Source: Auanema rhodensis
Taxonomy: Eukaryota; Nematoda; Chromadorea; Rhabditida; Rhabditidae
Direction of reading: 5' to 3'
Length of the DNA stretch: 64,000 nt
Assembly (NCBI GenBank): GCA_964057225.1
Contig: OZ059894.1
Span: 186,001-250,000, forward strand
Shown here: positions 54,493 through 64,000 of the stretch, one piece after another
Position numbering within the stretch: position 1 is the first letter of the stretch
How the letters are laid out: every line of letters starts with the position of its first letter
Notes under the pieces: model-generated
Database searches by the model: none
What the model saw: only the letters and a program-made list of their open reading frames with translations
Told to the model about the DNA's origin: nothing
Made by a program: the position numbers and the translations under genes

Positions 54493-56584
54493 ATTTTGAA
54501 AACCGCATCTCTTTATCTTTCACGTGAAGCGAGTTACATACCAAGTGCACATCACGTGTACATTTAATTAGCATAAATTAAAATTCACGTAAATTTCAAA
54601 GTCATGGTTACCATGCACCAATATCAATAAAAATTTGTTTTTAGACTAATATGTACATGGGGAATCTTATTTTGAAAACCGCATCTCTTTATCTTTCACG
54701 TGAAGCGAGTTACATACCAAGTGCACATCACGTGTACATTTAATTAGCATAAATTAAAGTTCACGTAAATTTCAAAGTCATGGTTACCATGAACCAATAT
54801 CAATGAAAATTTGTTTTTAGACTAATATGGACATGGGGAATCAAATTTTGAAAACCGCATCTCTTTATCTCTCACGTGAAGCGAGTTACATACCAAGTGC
54901 ACATCACGTGTACATTTAATTAGCATAAATTGAAGTTCACGTAAATTTCAAAGTCATGGTTACCATGAACCAATATCAATAAAAATTTGTTTTTAGACTA
55001 ATATGGACATGGGGAATCTAATTTTGAAAACAGCATCTCTTTATCTTTCACGTGAAGCGAGTTACATACCAAGTGCACATCACGTGTACATTTAATTAGC
55101 ATAAATTAAAGTTCACGTAAATTTCAAAAACATGGTTACCATGAACCAATATCAATGAAAATTTGTTTTTAGACTAATATGGACATGGGGAATCTAATTT
55201 TGAAAACCGCATCTCTTTATCTTTCACGTGAAGCGAGTTACATACCAAGTGCACAACACGTGTACATTTAATTAGCATAAATTAAAGTTCACGTAAATTT
55301 CAAAGTCATGGTTACCATGCACCAATATCAATAAAAATTTGTTTTTAGACTAATATGGACATGGGGAATCTTATTTTGAAAACCGCATCTCTTTATCTTT
55401 CACGTGAAGCGAGTTACATACCAAGTGCACATCACGTGTACATTTAATTAGCATAAATTAAAGTTCACGTAAATTTCAAAGTCATGGTTACCATGCACCA
55501 ATATCAATAAAAATTTGTTTTTAGACTAATATGTACATGGGGAATCTTATTTTGAAAACCGCATCTCTTTATCTTTCACGTGAAGCGAGTTACATACCAA
55601 GTGCACATCACGTGTACATTTAATTAGCATAAATTAAAGTTCACGTAAATTTCAAAGTCATGGTTACCATGAACCAATATCAATGAAAATTTGTTTTTAG
55701 ACTAATATGGACATGGGGAATCAAATTTTGAAAACCGCATCTCTTTATCTTTCACGTGAAGCGAGTTACATACCAAGTGCACATCACGTGTACATTTAAT
55801 TAGCATAAATTGAAGTTCACGTAAATTTCAAAGTCATGGTTACCATGAACCAATATCAATAAAAATTTGTTTTTAGACTAATATGGACATGGGGAATCTA
55901 ATTTTGAAAACCGCATCTCTTTATCTTTCACGTGAAGCGAGTTACATACCAAGTGCACATCACGTGTACATTTAATTAGCATAAATTAAAGTTCACGTAA
56001 ATTTCAAAGACATGGTTACCATGAACCAATATCAATGAAAATTTGTTTTTAGACTAATATGGACATGGGGAATCTAATTTTGAAAACCGCATCTCTTTAT
56101 CTTTCACGTGAAGCGAGTTACATACCAAGTGCACATCACGTGTACATTTAATTAGCATAAATTAAAGTTCACGTAAATTTCAAAGTCATGGTTACCATGC
56201 ACCAATATCAATAAAAATTTGTTTTTAGACTAATATGGACATGGGGAATCTTATTTTGAAAACCGCATCTCTTTATCTTTCACGTGAAGCGAGTTACATA
56301 CCAAGTGCACATCACGTGTACATTTAATTAGCATAAATTAAAGTTCACGTAAATTTCAAAGTCATGGTTACCATGCACCAATATCAATAAAAATTTGTTT
56401 TTAGACTAATATGTACATGGGGAATTTTATTTTGAAAACCGCATCTCTTTATCTTTCACGTGAAGCGAGTTACATACCAAGTGCACATCACGTGTACATT
56501 TAATTAGCATAAATTAAAGTTCACGTAAATTTCAAAGTCATGGTTACCATGCACCAATATCAATAAAAATTTGTTTTTAGACTA
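52713..56584. repeat. 5-monomer (880-bp) higher-order repeat, about 4.4 copies
   Basis: Copies start at 52713, 53593, 54473 and 55353, with a partial copy from 56233. The unit order is tctt+gcacc; gtacat+gaacc/atga; tcaa+ttgaag; agaca+gaacc/atga; plain+gcacc. The third copy has the most private changes: ttaaaattc in unit 54473, ctctcacg in 54825, cagcatct and aaaaacatgg in 55001, and gcacaacac in 55177. Single occurrences of the same module at 34409-35288, 47961-48840 and 50073-50952, and a run at 37929-39512, show that it is an older building block that has been amplified here. Confidence 0.87.
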
Positions 56585-58344
56585 ATATGGACATGGGGGA
56601 TCTAATTTTGAAAACCGCATCTCTTTATCTTTCACGTGAAGCGAGTTACATACCAAGTGCACATCACGTGTACATTTAATTAGCATAAATTAAAGTTCAC
56701 GTAAATTTCAAAGTCATGGTTACCATGAACCAATATCAATGAAAATTTGTTTTTAGACTAATATGGACATGGGGAATCTAATTTTGAAAACCGCATCTCT
56801 TTATCTTTCACGTGAAGCGAGTTACATACCAAGTGCACATCACGTGTACATTTAATTAGCATAAATTAAAGTTCACGTAAATTTCAAAGTCATGGTTACC
56901 ATGAACCAATATCAATAAAAATTTGTGTTTAGACTAATATGGACATGGGGAATCTAATTTTGAAAACCGCATCTCTTTATCTTTCACGTGAAGCGAGTTA
57001 CATACCAAGTGCACATCACGTGTACATTTAATTAGCATAAATTAAAGTTCACGTAAATTTCAAAGACATGGTTACCATGAACCAATATCAATAAAAATTT
57101 GTTTTTAGACTAATATGGACATGGGGAATCTAATTTTGAAAACCGCATCTCTTTATCTTTCACGTGAAGCGAGTTACATACCAAGTGCACATCACGTGTA
57201 CATTTAATTAGCATAAATTAAAGTTCACGTAAATTTCAAAGTCATGGTTACCATGAACCAATATCAATAAAAATTTGTTTTTAGACTAATATGGACATGG
57301 GGAATCTAATTTTGAAAACCGCATCTCTTTATCTTTCACGTGAAGCGAGTTACATACCAAGTGCACATCACGTGTACATTTAATTAGCATAAATTAAAGT
57401 TCACGTAAATTTCAAAGACATGGTTACCATGAACCAATATCAATGAAAATTTGTTTTTAGACTAATATGGACATGGGGAATCTAATTTTGAAAACCGCAT
57501 CTCTTTATCTTTCACGTGAAGCGAGTTACATACCAAGTGCACATCACGTGTACATTTAATTAGCATAAATTAAAGTTCACGTAAATTTCAAAGTCATGGT
57601 TACCATGAACTAATATCAATAAAAATTTGTTTTTAGACTAATATGGACATGGGGAATCTAATTTTGAAAACCGCATCTCTTTATCTTTCACGTGAAGCGA
57701 GTTACATACCAAGTGCACATCACGTGTACATTTAATTAGCATAAATTAAAGTTCACGTAAATTTCAAAGTCATGGTTACCATGAACCAATATCAATAAAA
57801 ATTTGTTTTTAGACTAATATGGACATGGGGAATCTAATTTTGGAAACCGCATCTCTTTATCTTTCACGTGAAGCGAGTTACATACCAAGTGCACATCACG
57901 TGTACATTTAATTAGCATAAATCAAAGTTCACGTAAATTTCAAAGTCATGGTTACCATGAACCAATATCAATAAAAATTTGTTTTTAGACTAATATGGAC
58001 ATGGGGAATCTAATTTTGAAAACCGCATCTCTTTATCTTTCACGTGAAGCGAGTTACATACCAAGTGCACATCACGTGTACATTTAATTAGCATAAATCA
58101 AAGTTCACGTAAATTTCAAAGTCATGGTTACCATGAACCAATATCAATAAAAATTTGTTTTTAGACTAATATGGACATGGGGAATCTAATTTTGAAAACC
58201 GCATCTCTTTATCTTTCACGTGAACCGAGTTACATACCAAGTGCACATCACGTGTACATTTAATTAGCATAAATTAAAGTTCACGTAAATTTCAAAGTCA
58301 TGGTTACCATGAACCAATATCAATGAAAATTTGTTTTTAGACTA
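56585..58344. repeat. Ten diverse units without a clear higher-order period
   Basis: Most units are plain with gaacc. The private changes are gggggatc (56585), gtgttt (56761), gaactaat (57465), tttggaaacc with aatcaaag (57817), aatcaaag (57993) and gtgaaccgag (58169). An alternation of gtcatgg and agacatgg units is visible at 56761-57464, and the unit at 56937 is unusual in pairing agacatgg with ataaaa rather than atgaaa. Nothing other than satellite is seen. Confidence 0.82.
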
Positions 58345-60808
58345 ATATGTACATGGGGAATTTTATTTTGAAAACCGCATCTCTTTATCTTTCACGTGAA
58401 GCGAGTTACATACCAAGTGCACATCACGTGTACATTTAATTAGCATAAATTAAAGTTCACGTAAATTTCAAAGTCATGGTTACCATGAACTAATATCAAT
58501 AAAAATTTGTTTTTAGACTAATATGGACATGGGGAATCTAATTTTGAAAACCGCATCTCTTTATCTTTCACGTGAAGCGAGTTACATACCAAGTGCACAT
58601 CACGTGTACATTTAATTAGCATAAATTAAAGTTCACGTAAATTTCAAAGTCATGGTTACCATGAACCAATATCAATAACAATTTGTTTTTAGACTAATAT
58701 GGACATGGGGAATCTAATTTTGAAAACCGCATCTCTTTATCTTTCACGTGAAGCGAGTTACATACCAAGTGCACATCACGTGTACATTTAATTAGCATAA
58801 ATTAAAGTTCACGTAAATTTCAAAGTCATGGTTACCATGCACCAATATCAATAAAAATTTGTTTTTAGACTAATATGAACATGGGGAATCTAATTTTGAA
58901 AACCGCATCTCTTTATCTTTCACGTGAAGCGAGTTACATACCAAGTGCACATCACGTGTACATTTAATTAGCATAAATTAAAGTTCACGTAAATTTCAAA
59001 GACATGGTTACCATGAACCAATATCAATGAAAATTTGTTTTTAGACTAATATGGACATGGGGAATCTAATTTTGAAAACCGCATCTCTTTATCTTTCACG
59101 TGAAGCGAGTTACATACCAAGTGCACATCACGTGTACATTTAATTAGCATAAATTAAAGTTCACGTAAATTTCAAAGTCATGGTTACCATGCACCAATAT
59201 CAATAAAAATTTGTTTTTAGACTAATATGGACATGGGGAATCTTATTTTGAAAACCGCATCTCTTTATCTTTCACGTGAAGCGAGTTACATACCAAGTGC
59301 ACATCACGTGTACATTTAATTAGCATAAATTAAAGTTCACGTAAATTTCAAAGTCATGGTTACCATGCACCAATATCAATAAAAATTTGTTTTTAGACTA
59401 ATATGAACATGGGGAATCTAATTTTGAAAACCGCATCTCTTTATCTTTCACGTGAAGCGAGTTACATACCAAGTGCACATCACGTGTACATTTAATTAGC
59501 ATAAATTAAAGTTCACGTAAATTTCAAAGACATGGTTACCATGAACCAATATCAATGAAAATTTGTTTTTAGACTAATATGGACATGGGGAATCTAATTT
59601 TGAAAACCGCATCTCTTTATCTTTCACGTGAAGCGAGTTACATACCAAGTGCACATCACGTGTACATTTAATTAGCATAAATTAAAGTTCACGTAAATTT
59701 CAAAGTCATGGTTACCATGAACTAATATCAATAAAAATTTGTTTTTAGACTAATATGGACATGGGGAATCTAATTTTGAAAACCGCATCTCTTTATCTTT
59801 CACGTGAAGCGAGTTACATACCAAGTGCACATCACGTGTACATTTAATTAGCATAAATTAAAGTTCACGTAAATTTCAAAGTCATGGTTACCATGAACCA
59901 ATATCAATAACAATTTGTTTTTAGACTAATATGGACATGGGGAATCTAATTTTGAAAACCGCATCTCTTTATCTTTCACGTGAAGCGAGTTACATACCAA
60001 GTGCACATCACGTGTACATTTAATTAGCATAAATTAAAGTTCACGTAAATTTCAAAGTCATGGTTACCATGCACCAATATCAATAAAAATTTGTTTTTAG
60101 ACTAATATGAACATGGGGAATCTAATTTTGAAAACCGCATCTCTTTATCTTTCACGTGAAGCGAGTTACATACCAAGTGCACATCACGTGTACATTTAAT
60201 TAGCATAAATTAAAGTTCACGTAAATTTCAAAGACATGGTTACCATGAACCAATATCAATGAAAATTTGTTTTTAGACTAATATGGACATGGGGAATCTA
60301 ATTTTGAAAACCGCATCTCTTTATCTTTCACGTGAAGCGAGTTACATACCAAGTGCACATCACGTGTACATTTAATTAGCATAAATTAAAGTTCACGTAA
60401 ATTTCAAAGTCATGGTTACCATGCACCAATATCAATAAAAATTTGTTTTTAGACTAATATGGACATGGGGAATCTTATTTTGAAAACCGCATCTCTTTAT
60501 CTTTCACGTGAAGCGAGTTACATACCAAGTGCACATCACGTGTACATTTAATTAGCATAAATTAAAGTTCACGTAAATTTCAAAGTCATGGTTACCATGC
60601 ACCAATATCAATAAAAATTTGTTTTTAGACTAATATGAACATGGGGAATCTAATTTTGAAAACCGCATCTCTTTATCTTTCACGTGAAGCGAGTTACATA
60701 CCAAGTGCACATCACGTGTACATTTAATTAGCATAAATTAAAGTTCACGTAAATTTCAAAGACATGGTTACCATGAACCAATATCAATGAAAATTTGTTT
60801 TTAGACTA
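58345..60808. repeat. 7-monomer (1,232-bp) higher-order repeat, two copies
   Basis: Copy 1 is 58345-59576 and copy 2 is 59577-60808. The markers in order are gaactaat; ataacaattt; plain gcacc; gaacat+agaca+atga; plain gcacc; tctt; gaacat+agaca+atga. The first unit of copy 1 differs on its left side (gtacat and aatttta), so the exchange point lies inside it. A 3-unit sub-period (gaacat, plain, tctt) is visible within the block and continues through 60985. Confidence 0.85.
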
Positions 60809-61336
60809 ATATGGACATGGGGAATCTAATTTTGAAAACCGCATCTCTTTATCTTTCACGTGAAGCGAGTTACATACCAAGTGCACATCACGTGTACATT
60901 TAATTAGCATAAATTAAAGTTCACGTAAATTTCAAAGTCATGGTTACCATGCACCAATATCAATAAAAATTTGTTTTTAGACTAATATGGACATGGGGAA
61001 TCTTATTTTGAAAACCGCATCTCTTTATCTTTCACGTGAAGCGAGTTACATACCAAGTGCACATCACGTGTACATTTAATTAGCATAAATTAAAGTTCAC
61101 GTAAATTTCAAAGTCATGGTTACCATGCACCAATATCAATAAAAATTTGTTTTTAGACTAATATGTACATGGGGAATTTTATTTTGAAAACCGCATCTCT
61201 TTATCTTTCACGTGAAGCGAGTTACATACCAAGTGCACAGCACGTGTACATTTAATTAGCATAAATTAAAGTTCACGTAAATTTCAAAGTCATGGTTACC
61301 ATGCACCAATATCAATAAAAATTTGTTTTTAGACTA
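60809..61336. repeat. Three linking units
   Basis: The units at 60809 (plain) and 60985 (tctt) continue the 3-unit sub-period of the preceding block. The unit at 61161 (gtacat, aatttta, gcacagcac) is the last gtacat unit of the window. Its aatttta state is shared only with the gtacat units at 56409 and 58345, so these three form a sub-lineage. Confidence 0.8.
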
Positions 61337-63448
61337 ATATGGACATGGGGAATCTAATTTTGAAAACCGCATCTCTTTATCTTTCACGTGAAGCGAGTTA
61401 CATACCAAGTGCACATCACGTGTACATTTGATTAGCATTAATTAAAGTTCACGTAAATTTCAAAGTCATGGTTACCATGAACCAATATCAATAAAAATTT
61501 GTTTTTAGACTAATATGGACATGGGGAATCTAATTTTGAAAACCGCATCTCTTTATCTTTCACGTGAAGCGAGTTACATACCAAGTGCACATCACGTGTA
61601 CATTTAATTAGCATAAATTAAAGTTCACGTAAATTTCAAAGTCATGGTTACCATGAACCAATATCAATAAAAATTTGTTTTTAGACTAATATGGACATGG
61701 GGAATCTAATTTTGAAAACCGCATCTCTTTATCTTTCACGTGAAGCGAGTTACATACCAAGTGCACATCACGTGTACATTTAATTAGCATAAATTAAAGT
61801 TCACGTAAATTTCAAAGTCATGGTTACCATGCACCAATATCAATAAAAATTTGTTTTTAGACTAATATGGACATGGGGAATCTTATTTTGAAAACCGCAT
61901 CTCTTTATCTTTCACGTGAAGCGAGTTACATACCAAGTGCACATCACGTGTACATTTAATTAGCATAAATTAAAGTTCACGTAAATTTCAAAGTCATGGT
62001 TACCATGCACCAATATCAATAAAAATTTGTTTTTAGACTAATATGAACATGGGGAATCTAATTTTGAAAACCGCATCTCTTTATCTTTCACGTGAAGCGA
62101 GTTACATACCAAGTGCACATCACGTGTACATTTAATTAGCATAAATTAAAGTTCACGTAAATTTCAAAGACATGGTTACCATGAACCAATATGTATGAAA
62201 ATTTGTTTTTAGACTAATATGGACATGGGGAATCTAATTTTGAAAACCGCATCTCTTTATCTTTCACGTGAAGCGAGTTACATACCAAGTGCACATCACG
62301 TGTACATTTAATTAGCATAAATTAAAGTTCACGTAAATTTCAAAGTCATGGTTACCATGCACCAATATCAATAAAAATTTGTTTTTAGACTAATATGGAC
62401 ATGGGGAATCTAATTTTGAAAACCGCATCTCTTTATCTTTCACGTGAAGCGAGTTACATACCAAGTGCACATCACGTGTACATTTGATTAGCATTAATTA
62501 AAGTTCACGTAAATTTCAAAGTCATGGTTACCATGAACCAATATCAATAAAAATTTGTTTTTAGACTAATATGGACATGGGGAATCTAATTTTGAAAACC
62601 GCATCTCTTTATCTTTCACGTGAAGCGAGTTACATACCAAGTGCACATCACGTGTACATTTAATTAGCATAAATTAAAGTTCACGTAAATTTCAAAGTCA
62701 TGGTTACCATGAACCAATATCAATAAAAATTTGTTTTTAGACTAATATGGACATGGGGAATCTAATTTTGAAAACCGCATCTCTTTATCTTTCACGTGAA
62801 GCGAGTTACATACCAAGTGCACATCACGTGTACATTTAATTAGCATAAATTAAAGTTCACGTAAATTTCAAAGTCATGGTTACCATGCACCAATATCAAT
62901 AAAAATTTGTTTTTAGACTAATATGGACATGGGGAATCTTATTTTGAAAACCGCATCTCTTTATCTTTCACGTGAAGCGAGTTACATACCAAGTGCACAT
63001 CACGTGTACATTTAATTAGCATAAATTAAAGTTCACGTAAATTTCAAAGTCATGGTTACCATGCACCAATATCAATAAAAATTTGTTTTTAGACTAATAT
63101 GAACATGGGGAATCTAATTTTGAAAACCGCATCTCTTTATCTTTCACGTGAAGCGAGTTACATACCAAGTGCACATCACGTGTACATTTAATTAGCATAA
63201 ATTAAAGTTCACGTAAATTTCAAAGACATGGTTACCATGAACCAATATGTATGAAAATTTGTTTTTAGACTAATATGGACATGGGGAATCTAATTTTGAA
63301 AACCGCATCTCTTTATCTTTCACGTGAAGCGAGTTACATACCAAGTGCACATCACGTGTACATTTAATTAGCATAAATTAAAGTTCACGTAAATTTCAAA
63401 GTCATGGTTACCATGCACCAATATCAATAAAAATTTGTTTTTAGACTA
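61337..63448. repeat. 6-monomer (1,056-bp) higher-order repeat, two copies
   Basis: Copy 1 is 61337-62392 and copy 2 is 62393-63448. The markers in order are tttgatt with cattaatt; plain gaacc; plain gcacc; tctt; gaacat+agaca with atgtatga; plain gcacc. I see no difference between the copies. The double change atgtatga (two adjacent bases changed from atcaatga) occurs only in the units at 62041 and 63097. Confidence 0.88.
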
Positions 63449-64000
63449 ATATGGACATGGGGAATCTTATTTTGAAAACCGCATCTCTTTATCTTTCACG
63501 TGAAGCGAGTTACATACCAAGTGCACAACACGTGTACATTTAATTAGCATTAATTAAAGTTCACGTAAATTTCAAAGTCATGGTTACCATGAACCAATAT
63601 CAATAAAAATTTGTTTTTAGACTAATATGGACACGGGGAATCTAATTTTGAAAACCGCATCTCTTTATCTTTCACGTGAAGCGAGTTACATACCAAGTGC
63701 ACATCACGTGTACATTTAATTAGCATAAATTAAAGTTCACGTAAATTTCAAAGTCATGGTTACCATGAACTAATATCAATAAAAATTTGTTTTTAGACTA
63801 ATATGGACATGGGGAATCTAATTTTGAAAACCGCATCTCTTTATCTTTCACGTGAAGCGAGTTACATACCAAGTGCACATCACGTGTACATTTAATTAGC
63901 ATAAATTAAAGTTCACGTAAATTTCAAAGTCATGGTTACCATGAACCAATATCAATAAAAATTTGTTTTTAGACTAATATGGACATGGGGAATCTAATTT
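63449..64000. repeat. Right tail: three units and a 24-bp partial unit
   Basis: The unit at 63449 looks hybrid: tctt on the left as in 62921, and cattaatt with gaacc on the right as in 62393, plus the private gcacaacac. The unit at 63625 has ggacacgggg and gaactaat, and that at 63801 is plain gaacc. A partial unit begins at 63977 and is cut by the window edge. The array shows no sign of ending here. Confidence 0.85.

Larger units (their letters stand above)
1..64000. repeat. 176-bp tandem satellite array, probably centromeric, filling the whole window
   Basis: Unit starts (the atatggacat segment) recur every 176 bp. They fall at 1, 177, 309, 485, 661, 793, 969, 1145, 1321 and 1497, then at 1497+176k up to 63977. 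This gives 364 complete units plus 24 bp, all in one orientation. The array is open at both ends of the window. Units differ mostly by a handful of substitutions at recurrent sites (unit positions 6-8, 12, 14, 18-20, 26, 37, 122, 130, 144, 157), with many rarer private changes. The unit is about 32% GC with five CpG sites. A length near one nucleosome plus linker, strict length homogeneity and nested higher-order repeats fit a centromeric satellite. That role is inferred, since nothing in the sequence proves CENH3 occupancy. Confidence 0.97.

Noticed and set aside
62041-62216. Indel at atgtatga
   Set aside because: The following unit starts in phase at 62217, so this is a two-base substitution (ca to gt) and not a length change.
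1-64000. Open reading frames in the array
   Set aside because: Each unit has several stop codons on both strands. Because 176 leaves a remainder of 2 when divided by 3, each stop reaches all frames within 528 bp. Any apparent ORF is short and repeated with the satellite.
1-64000. CRISPR array
   Set aside because: The repeat is 176 bp with no unique spacers, and substitutions are spread through the whole unit. No cas-like gene is present.
1-64000. LTR retrotransposon, rDNA, tRNA or telomere repeat embedded in the array
   Set aside because: The 176-bp phase is continuous from 1497 to the end, and the first 1496 bp are accounted for by nine units. There is no room for an insert and no such motif was seen.

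Overview
The whole window is one uninterrupted tandem satellite array. There is no gene, transposon, RNA gene or unique sequence in it. The basic unit is a 176-bp, AT-rich monomer (57 G/C of 176 in the consensus, about 32%). I count 364 complete units plus a 24-bp partial unit at the right end. All units lie head to tail in one orientation. 362 are exactly 176 bp. Two near the left end (177-308 and 661-792) are 132 bp because of the same 44-bp deletion. From 1497 to 63976 the array is 355 consecutive units of exactly 176 bp with no net indel; variation there is by substitution only. The array runs off both ends of the window.

Organism: a monomer close to nucleosome length, megabase-style homogeneity and higher-order structure suggest a eukaryotic centromeric or pericentromeric satellite. 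From memory, short motifs (atatggac, ccatgaa, aaaccgca, a T-rich run before a second atatg) occur in the same order and at similar spacing as in the Arabidopsis 178-180-bp centromere repeat, and Brassica centromeric repeats are 176 bp. My best guess is therefore a Brassicaceae centromere. The family link is an inference and the species is unknown.

Layout, left to right: 1-2376 mixed units including the two 132-bp deletions; 2377-3784 a perfect 4-monomer (704-bp) tandem duplication; 3785-8360 diverse units with a 4-unit module recurring 2,992 bp apart; 8361 to about 22500 a 39/41-monomer (about 7-kb) tandem duplication; 22441-25432 a shortened relative of 31065-34408; 25433-31240 a 16/17-monomer (about 2.9-kb) duplication; about 25981-54492 a large tandem duplication of 77 monomers (13,552 bp) followed by 85 monomers (14,960 bp); 52713-56584 a 5-monomer (880-bp) higher-order repeat; 56585-58344 diverse units; 58345-60808 a 7-monomer repeat; 61337-63448 a 6-monomer repeat; then a short tail. 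The higher-order repeats are nested, and hybrid units mark in-register unequal-exchange junctions.

Each monomer carries conserved structure: a 10-bp palindrome around CACGTG, a second CACGTG inside an RTCACRTG-type site, a third TCACGT core (the three are 32 and 33 bp apart), a 7-bp inverted repeat, a 6-7-bp-arm dyad around ggttacc, and an A5T3-G-T5 tract at the monomer boundary. These are the best candidates for functional sequence. I found no coding capacity: 176 is not a multiple of 3, so every stop codon reaches every frame within three units.
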